NCBI GenBank assembly: GCA_964554415.1
Contig: CAZKON010000002.1
Span: forward strand, 1 to 52,813
DNA length: 52,813 nt
Direction: 5' to 3'
Source: JAGVXD01 sp964554415
GTDB lineage: Archaea > Nanobdellota > Nanobdellia > Pacearchaeales > GW2011-AR1
The notes beneath the pieces are model-generated. The model ran no database searches. It was given only the letters and a program-made list of their open reading frames with translations, and was not told the origin of the DNA. The translations under genes were made by a program, and so were the position numbers. This document shows positions 47,224 to 52,813 of the stretch, one piece after another; within the stretch, counting starts at the first letter, position 1; the number at the start of each line of letters is the position of its first letter.

Positions 47224-47838
47224 ATGGCAGACCAACAATTTAAGCGTCATACGGCATATAAACTACGTATAGGTTCTCTGCTTTCTGCCAAACCTGTCAT
47301 GGAAGCAGAGCGTTTGAAAGGCATTGATTTTGGTGATAAGCAGATTGTCCGTGTAAACATTATAGCAAACATTGTAGATAAATTTGTGCAGGAAGGAGAA
47401 AAGAAATTCGGTTCGTTGACACTCGACGACGCCTCGGGGCAGATAAAAGTCAAGGCATTTGGTGATGACGTAGATATTTTTACCAACTACAATCAAGGAG
47501 ACACTGTACTGATTATCGGTCTTGTCCGTGCATGGAACAATGAGGTTTATCTAACCCCTGATATAATCAAAAAGAAAGAACCGTCATATCTTCTCCTCAG
47601 AAAACTAGAGGTTGAAGCAGACATGCCAAAAACTCTGGAGAAACCTCAGCTTTCAGCCATGAAAGACAGAATACTTGACATGATTAAAACAGCAGAAAAA
47701 GACGGCGGGATTGAAATAGACAAAATTATCCTTGAACTAAAAGAGCACCCTGACTTGATTAATCAGGAAGTTAAGCGCCTGCTCGAAGAAGGAACTGCGT
47801 ATGAGCCAAGGCCAGGCAAACTGCGTTGGCTTGGGTAG
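47224..47838 (+). CDS. RPA-like OB-fold single-strand DNA-binding protein
   Basis: This is a 204-residue protein. Residues ~40-125 form an OB fold ('RVNIIANIVDKFVQEGEKKF', 'GSLTLDDASGQIKVKAFGDD'), as in archaeal RPA32-type proteins. Residues ~140-204 form a winged helix ('IEIDKIILELKEHPDLINQE'). It probably works with MCM and RadA on single-stranded DNA. It has its own promoter, CTTATAAG, centred 27 bases before the ATG. Confidence 0.8.
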   Translation: MADQQFKRHTAYKLRIGSLLSAKPVMEAERLKGIDFGDKQIVRVNIIANIVDKFVQEGEKKFGSLTLDDASGQIKVKAFGDDVDIFTNYNQGDTVLIIGLVRAWNNEVYLTPDIIKKKEPSYLLLRKLEVEADMPKTLEKPQLSAMKDRILDMIKTAEKDGGIEIDKIILELKEHPDLINQEVKRLLEEGTAYEPRPGKLRWLG

Positions 47839-47883
47839 AAGCCAGTCCTTACGTTTAAAAACTACTCTTGTTATTTATATTCA

Positions 47884-48516
47884 ATGGACGCAGAAATGTT
47901 CTGGAAAGGGGTGCTGGTAGGATTCATGATGGCTGCTCCACTTGGGCCTATGGGAATCATCTGCATGAAGCGTACGCTCGCCAAAGGAAAAAAATCAGGA
48001 TTTGTCACAGGTTTAGGGATTGCAACAATTGATGCACTCTACGGTTCAGTTGCCGCGCTGGGTATTGCGTTTGTCGCAGCTTTTATATTAACTCATAAAA
48101 TAGCAATCCAATCCATAGGTATCGTAATTCTTCTCTATCTGGGGATAGCAGTCTTTCGCGAGAAGCCCACAACTCTGGTAATTCCAAAATCAATGACAAA
48201 AAACCTCGTAAAAGATTACGGTTCAGCAGCAATATTAACACTATGTAACCCAATTACAATCCTCTCGTTTATCGGCGCTCTTGCCGCAGTAGATATTGCA
48301 AACAATCTCGGACAGGACTTACCACTAACACTTGCGCTCGGCATTTTCATCGGCTCAATGCTTTGGTGGAGCATCCTTAGTGTAGCGTTGGGAAAAGTGC
48401 GCCATACACTAACAAAACAACAAATGCTCTTCATAAATAAAATTGCGGGGGGGGTAATATTGTTATTCGCGCTCGCGCTGCTCATGCAAGTTCTGAAAAC
48501 AATTTACTATGGGTAA
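47884..48516 (+). CDS. LysE-family transporter
   Basis: This 210-residue protein has six predicted membrane segments. The LysE signature near the N-terminus is 'AAPLGPMGIICMKRTLAKGK', and the mid-protein 'TLCNPITILSFIGALAAVD' contains the conserved NP. These proteins export amino acids or similar small metabolites. The promoter GTTTAAAAAC is centred about 28 bases upstream. Substrate unknown. Confidence 0.88.
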   Translation: MDAEMFWKGVLVGFMMAAPLGPMGIICMKRTLAKGKKSGFVTGLGIATIDALYGSVAALGIAFVAAFILTHKIAIQSIGIVILLYLGIAVFREKPTTLVIPKSMTKNLVKDYGSAAILTLCNPITILSFIGALAAVDIANNLGQDLPLTLALGIFIGSMLWWSILSVALGKVRHTLTKQQMLFINKIAGGVILLFALALLMQVLKTIYYG

Positions 48517-48558
48517 CAAAGTACACAAATTTATAAACCCCCTCTTCTCTCCTCGTCA

Positions 48559-48969
48559 ATGGAGTCATATGAAGTACTGCTGGATAAAGCATACGAAAAT
48601 GTAAAGGTAATAAAAAAAAGCAGTGAGCGATTTGAAGTCCCTGCCGTAATAGGACAGCTCATAGGAAAGACAACAGTTATTACTAATATTTCACCAATTG
48701 CAGTATACCTGCGTCGCCCAGTGGAACACCTGGCAAAATTCTTACAAAAAGAACTCGCAGTCCCTGGAAAAATGGACAATGAGCGTCTTATACTAAACAC
48801 AAGACTCAGCGCTTCCAAGGTAAACGAAAAAATCATCGCGTACACGAAAGAATTTGTTATATGTAACGAGTGTAAGAAACCGGATACAGAGCTTGTAGCT
48901 GAAAAAGGATTCAGGTTCAAGCATTGCCTTGCATGCGGAGCTAAGTCGCCTGTTCGTGCAACAATATAA
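48559..48969 (+). CDS. translation initiation factor aIF2 beta subunit
   Basis: This 136-residue protein has the aIF2-beta/eIF5 core 'FEVPAVIGQLIGKTTVITNI' and 'RRPVEHLAKFLQKELAVPGK', followed by a zinc ribbon 'VICNECKKPDTELV...KHCLACGAKSPVRAT' with two CxxC pairs. It is part of the aIF2 heterotrimer that brings initiator tRNA to the ribosome. TTTATAAA is centred about 27 bases before the ATG. It is followed by the KH-domain gene. Confidence 0.93.
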   Translation: MESYEVLLDKAYENVKVIKKSSERFEVPAVIGQLIGKTTVITNISPIAVYLRRPVEHLAKFLQKELAVPGKMDNERLILNTRLSASKVNEKIIAYTKEFVICNECKKPDTELVAEKGFRFKHCLACGAKSPVRATI

Positions 48970-49032
48970 AACAATGTTTCTTAACATTCACTCTAATTTT
49001 CTAAAATCTTAGTCTCTCTAAAGGTTTAATCT

Positions 49033-49794
49033 ATGGAGAATTCGGGTAATTTGGATAGTAATTTGTCCCGAATCATCAGGAATCAAATATTCCTGAGTGC
49101 TTCGAGAACCAGAGGTTCTCTCAGTCTCGTGATAGATAATTCCCAAAAACCTACTCCAATTAAGAGAATTATCTATAAACAAGTCAAACGTCCAAATAAG
49201 AAACAAGCAGGTACCCATAACTTAAAAAATGTTACTTTCCATTCTTTTGTGATGGAAACTTTAATCTTTGACAAGCTGCCCATCGCCTTAAAACGTGAAC
49301 AGAACACTCTGGAACGTCAACTCAAAGTAAAAATAGCGATTGTCGCTCGTAAAGTAGTTATTGAAGGTGAAGCAGTTGATGAATATATTGCGCTCGGAGT
49401 CTTAGAAGCACTTGCCATAGGGTTTAATCTCAAACAAGCATTATCTTTAAAAGATGAAGAAAAAATATTCTGTAAAATTCATATTCGCGATTTTACACGA
49501 CGCAAGAACCTAAAAGATGTCCGCTCACGTCTCATTGGCAGTGAGGGAAAAACACGCAGGACAATTGAAGAGATTTCAGACTGTGATGTTGTGATAGGAG
49601 AAAGCGAAGTGGGAATAATTGGTTCAGCTGCATCAGTTGAATCTGCCACGCAAGCAACAATTAACATTATTAAAGGCTCAAAACAGGCAAATGCCTATAG
49701 GTACCTTGAGCGCATGAACACAGAAAAGAAAAAACTATCAGACGACTTAGGTCTAAGGGTATCTAAAGATTCAGATTTACCGGATAAGACATAA
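49033..49794 (+). CDS. KH-domain protein (Dim2/Krr1-like) with repeat-derived 5' extension
   Basis: The core (from Met at 49252, 180 residues) has two KH domains. The first has 'KIAIVARKVVIEGEAVDEYI'. The second has 'DVRSRLIGSEGKTRRTIEEI', with the GxxG loop, and 'CDVVIGESEVGIIGSAASVE'. Archaeal Dim2-like proteins act in ribosome small-subunit assembly and translation initiation. The frame is open from 49033, but the first 73 codons are encoded by palindromic modules (49075-49190) and have no KH homology. A TATA-like GGTTTAATC at about 49023 predicts a start after 49050, favouring initiation at 49252 with the palindromes in the leader. Both starts are possible. Confidence 0.85.
   Translation: MENSGNLDSNLSRIIRNQIFLSASRTRGSLSLVIDNSQKPTPIKRIIYKQVKRPNKKQAGTHNLKNVTFHSFVMETLIFDKLPIALKREQNTLERQLKVKIAIVARKVVIEGEAVDEYIALGVLEALAIGFNLKQALSLKDEEKIFCKIHIRDFTRRKNLKDVRSRLIGSEGKTRRTIEEISDCDVVIGESEVGIIGSAASVESATQATINIIKGSKQANAYRYLERMNTEKKKLSDDLGLRVSKDSDLPDKT
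49057..49190. repeat. palindromic modules in the 5' part of the KH gene
   Basis: ATCAGGAATC-aaat-ATTCCTGAGTGC is followed by TCGAGAACC-aga-GGTTCTC, the same order as CAGGAATTC..GAATTCCTGAGTGCCATCGAGAAT in the array near 10750-10800. A longer pair GATAGATAATTC..GAATTATCTAT encloses the next stretch. Confidence 0.8.
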
Positions 49795-49820
49795 GAAAAA
49801 AAAAGCGTCTTTGAGTCAAT

Positions 49821-52715
49821 TTACACCACATAAATCCCCGGCTTCCCTGGCTTGGCTTTCGCACTCTTGTTTTCCGGGTCTATTTTTTCAGGCTCGTTGA
49901 CAGCAAAAACAGAAACCTTCTTTCCAATTCTCTTGCTCAAAGACAAAGCGTCGTACTGCTCTTTTTCCTGCGGCAAAGCATAGAGATACACATTCTTGCC
50001 TTCCTTGCCCCTCTTTTCTTTTACGAGTTTCAGAATAGTGATAATATCTTCAATCGTCTTTTCAAGAGCTTTCTCCGCTTTTTCAAGTTCCGGATTGATG
50101 CGCTCTTCATCATGGCTAGGCCAAGGGGCGATGCTCACGAAACCTTTCTTGCCTGCCTGCTCCCAAAACTCTTCTGCGAGATGCGGGCAGACAGGGGCAA
50201 CAAGTTTGATCCAGTCTTCAATAATAAGGTCGTAAAACGCCTTCAACTCATTTTCTGCCATCGCAAGTTTCGCATCTTTTGTCATGCGCAGCATATCAAA
50301 AACAACAGCACTATTATATTCGCGCAGTTTCATCGCCTCGATACACTGCCGCGCGTGTTTGAGCAGTGAATGGAACTTGGAGACATAGAGTGGGCGCACC
50401 ATTCCCTTTTTCCTCTGATGGACAGCATTCTGCATCTCTTGAAAAAGTTTCTGGATAGCGCTGCGCGCGTTCTCTGCTTCAGAAAAACGCCAGTCGAACG
50501 TCCCTTCAAGACTCGTCGAAGATGTCATGTAAAAGCGAAAGACATCTGCACCGTACTTTTTCTTGATATCCAGTAATGTGATAATATTCCCCTTGCTTTT
50601 GCTCATCTTTACTCCACCACTGATAATAAGCCCGTGAAAGCTGATTTTCTTTGGCCAATCCTGTGGGGGAAGAAGCCCTGCGAAAGCAAAGAGCATGAAC
50701 GAAAGATGATTCGAGAGATGCAGCACGAATGTATGCCTGTGATCCAAGGGCATCCAGTATCTGTATGTCTCCCTCAGTTCTTCAAGAATCTCTGGCTTCG
50801 TTCCCGTTGCTTTCGCAACTCCTGATTCTGTCCCATTGCCCAACAGAACATACTCAAAAAACGCATGGTTGAGCTGCTCGCGTCTGAGTTTGTGCTTCCG
50901 TAAAAGGTCAACAAGAGTATAGAGAGTCATGTAAAGGGTTGAATCAGAAAGAGATTCAATAACCCATTGTTTGTCAAAGGGAAACTGCGTTCCCAGCCCG
51001 CGCGCTCTGACACACGGACGCTTGTCAAGCCATGCAAAGGTATCTTCAAACTGTGCCCTGAATGTCTCTGGAGCAATGGCAACTTGCTGAAGACACTCTC
51101 GCGCCTTATCTTTCCATCCTTGTGCATTGAAATCAATGAACCACTGGTTGTCCAGAACAGCAACAAGGACTTTCCCGCCGCTCCGTGACACTGCCTTCCG
51201 CGTAGTCTCGTACATGAGCTCTGCCTCTCCTGCCTCAAGCATCTCCTGCTTCATCTGCTCCTTCGCAATCTTTACGCTCACGCCTGCATATTTTCCGCAA
51301 ATACCGAGCAAGACACCGGTATGATACCCTTCCCTATAGACTTCTTGTGTTAGCCGCTCCAGTTTTTCATCTTCCTGAAGAGTAACGCCAGAACTTTCAA
51401 CTGTCTGTACGGCTGCCTTGTCACCATATTTGGTAGTCTGAATAATGGGAATGATTTCAATGTCTTCAACCTCTCTCGCTTCAATGCCGTACTTCCGTAA
51501 GTCCTCTGCATGCTCCTGAATCTCCTTAAGCGCAACATAGTCATAAGGAGCATCACTTGGAACAGAAGTCACAATGCCGCTTCCGATGTCCGCATCAACG
51601 AAGCGGGATGGCAAGACTAAAAGTTTTCGCAGAATCATCGGAGCCTCTACTTTAATTCCAATAATCTGTTCTTTCGTCTCTCTGAGCACAGCAACATCTT
51701 TTCTCTGATATTGAAGTTTCTCAGCAGCCTCTTTGCTCAAAATCCAGACTTCCTTGCCGACACGCGCTTCAACGTACCTTGTTTCCGGATTCACCCAAAG
51801 ATTCGTCTGTCCATACACGGTTTCAGGACGCAGCGTTGCAGCAACAAGAAACTTCTTCCCATATTTAAACTTCAGCAGTGTAAATTCTTGTTTATCAACA
51901 GGATTGCTGTCAGCGTCCTTAATATCGTCTTCGCCCATCGCGCTTTGGTCAGCAGGACAATACAGGACAGGATAGTGCCCTTGTGTCAGATATCCGAGCT
52001 CCTTATATTTTTCAAATTGCCAGCTCACAAGCTGCTGGTGCTCCATGTCTCCAGATGTGAATTGTTTGCTCCAATCAACGCTCAATCCCATCTGCCGATA
52101 CTCTTCTTCCATTTTTGGGATAAAAAAATCAACAATCTTTTGCGGCTCCGCAAATGACTGCACAACGGACTTCACTTTTGCAGAATCTTTCTCATAAGCA
52201 GAGACATACGATTCATAGAGCTTTGTTACTTCCTTATTTTTATTCTTGATTGCTGCAGAAATACCCAAGACAGGAGTCCCTGTGATGTGGAATGCGAGCG
52301 GATACAACACATTGTATCCATCCATGCGCAGATACCTGCAATAGAGATCGCTTTCCACAGCAGCTCTTCCGTGCCCAAGATGCAGGCTTCCTGAAATATA
52401 AGGGTAGGGCGTCGTGAAGAAAAACTTCTTTCTTTTGTCCGGTTGAGCCTCAAAAATTTTTGCTTTCTCCCACGCTTTCTGCCATTTTTCTTCTATAGCC
52501 TGAAAATCACAAAGTCTTTGCGTTTTACTCCGCACTAAAGTGCGGGGTTTGTCTGAGACTTTGGGATGCTCGAGGAGTCGCCGCCCTAAAGGGCGCAGTT
52601 TGTGAGGCTCCCCGACATCATAAGCAGTAAGCGGTGTAGATAATTCTGCGGCTGAGCTTGGTTTAGAATAATTTTTTACAACATTCTTTTTCTTTTGTTT
52701 TTTTTCTATAGGCAT
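49821..52715 (-). CDS. leuS: leucyl-tRNA synthetase, archaeal type, with repeat insertion near the N-terminus
   Basis: About 964 residues from the ATG at 52715. This start lies about 27 bases after the minus-strand TATA (CTTTAAATG); the ATG at 52739 overlaps that TATA and is unlikely. The class I motif HIGH is present as 'YISGSLHLGHGRAAVESD' and KMSKS as 'GGVKMSKSKGNIITL'. The editing CP1 region has 'ATLRPETVYGQTNLWVNPET'. The C-terminal anticodon-binding helices end in a Lys-rich tail. The canonical enzyme would begin at 'DFQAIEEKWQKAWEKAKIFE'. About 70 extra residues precede it, of which about 38 ('VGEPHKLRPLGRRLLEHPKV...') are encoded by the palindrome at 52505-52619. Confidence 0.93.
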   Translation of the reverse strand: MPIEKKQKKKNVVKNYSKPSSAAELSTPLTAYDVGEPHKLRPLGRRLLEHPKVSDKPRTLVRSKTQRLCDFQAIEEKWQKAWEKAKIFEAQPDKRKKFFFTTPYPYISGSLHLGHGRAAVESDLYCRYLRMDGYNVLYPLAFHITGTPVLGISAAIKNKNKEVTKLYESYVSAYEKDSAKVKSVVQSFAEPQKIVDFFIPKMEEEYRQMGLSVDWSKQFTSGDMEHQQLVSWQFEKYKELGYLTQGHYPVLYCPADQSAMGEDDIKDADSNPVDKQEFTLLKFKYGKKFLVAATLRPETVYGQTNLWVNPETRYVEARVGKEVWILSKEAAEKLQYQRKDVAVLRETKEQIIGIKVEAPMILRKLLVLPSRFVDADIGSGIVTSVPSDAPYDYVALKEIQEHAEDLRKYGIEAREVEDIEIIPIIQTTKYGDKAAVQTVESSGVTLQEDEKLERLTQEVYREGYHTGVLLGICGKYAGVSVKIAKEQMKQEMLEAGEAELMYETTRKAVSRSGGKVLVAVLDNQWFIDFNAQGWKDKARECLQQVAIAPETFRAQFEDTFAWLDKRPCVRARGLGTQFPFDKQWVIESLSDSTLYMTLYTLVDLLRKHKLRREQLNHAFFEYVLLGNGTESGVAKATGTKPEILEELRETYRYWMPLDHRHTFVLHLSNHLSFMLFAFAGLLPPQDWPKKISFHGLIISGGVKMSKSKGNIITLLDIKKKYGADVFRFYMTSSTSLEGTFDWRFSEAENARSAIQKLFQEMQNAVHQRKKGMVRPLYVSKFHSLLKHARQCIEAMKLREYNSAVVFDMLRMTKDAKLAMAENELKAFYDLIIEDWIKLVAPVCPHLAEEFWEQAGKKGFVSIAPWPSHDEERINPELEKAEKALEKTIEDIITILKLVKEKRGKEGKNVYLYALPQEKEQYDALSLSKRIGKKVSVFAVNEPEKIDPENKSAKAKPGKPGIYVV
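52505..52619. repeat. 115-bp palindromic module within the leuS coding region
   Basis: The reverse complement matches 43205-43319 with only a few mismatches over 115 bp. It contains the stems CCGCACT-TTAG-TGCGG and GCGCCCT-TTAG-GGCG and an outer CGAGGAG..CTCCTCG. It is read in frame in leuS. Confidence 0.9.
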
Positions 52716-52813
52716 CTCTAAACACCGCAATATAGACATTTAAAGCTTTCTTTGCTCACAGTATCTCCGAAACAAAGCAAGCAATTATAAAGTTCCAACT
52801 ATTAATTTCATAT

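Noticed and set aside
52716..52739. Upstream ATG of leuS at 52739
   Set aside because: It overlaps the TATA box, while the ATG at 52715 is 27 bases downstream, matching the leaderless pattern of neighbouring genes.

Overview
The window comes from a small-genome archaeon, most likely a DPANN lineage of the Woesearchaeota/Pacearchaeota kind. This is an inference from gene content. Archaeal information-processing genes are present: intein-bearing RadA, MCM, an RPA-like OB-fold protein, aIF2-beta, a KH-domain (Dim2/Krr1-like) protein, S17e, GatD and GatE, and archaeal-type LeuRS. Two intron-containing tRNAs are present. Most genes have an A/T-rich TATA box centred about 27 bases before the start codon, so leaderless transcripts are the rule. 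There is one 100-N scaffold gap (29338-29437).

Bases 1-16.7 kb are an accessory island. A family of secreted surface proteins (1993-2865, 5061-6055, 15804-16670) is accompanied by at least six broken C-terminal pieces of the same family. Between the pieces, always on the minus strand, sit toxin-antitoxin or AAA-ATPase modules: HEPN/MNT, VapBC, RelBE and two DUF4143-type ATPases. A complete 3.6-kb transposon (6721-10340; 24-bp inverted ends, 9-bp target duplication) has inserted into one fragment. It carries a restriction-modification pair, a PIN-domain pair, a zinc-ribbon protein and an IS6-like transposase.

Bases 16.7-29.2 kb mix core and accessory genes: gatD, a glycosyltransferase, a Fic protein, gatE lacking the usual insertion, a secreted metallopeptidase, a third DUF4143 ATPase, a truncated vapC, an aldehyde dehydrogenase, and radA with an endonuclease intein. 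Bases 29.2-29.6 kb hold tRNA-Arg(GCG) and tandem, hairpin-loaded copies of its 3' end around the gap.

Bases 29.8-42.9 kb are one 4354-codon gene. It encodes a membrane-spanning LamG/Ig-repeat surface protein with a cytoplasmic HerA/FtsK-like ATPase at its C-terminus. Its third LamG repeat holds an in-frame 720-residue intein. Inside that intein lie a promoter-bearing type II tRNA-like gene (anticodon GAT, discriminator G) and, antisense in the usual endonuclease position, two toxin-antitoxin operons (VapBC and DUF433/DUF5615). The host reading frame stays open through all of it. This nested element is the most unusual structure in the window.

Bases 43-52.8 kb are mainly core genes: MinD/ParA ATPase, tRNA-Met(CAT), S17e, MCM, RPA-like protein, LysE-type transporter, aIF2-beta, KH protein and LeuRS. 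A dispersed family of modular palindromes (at 1, 10.5, 12.8, 24.0, 26.5, 43.0, 49.1 and 52.5 kb) fills intergenic regions. It also appears inside the 5' coding ends of LeuRS and possibly the KH gene, and in the 3' part of a HEPN gene.
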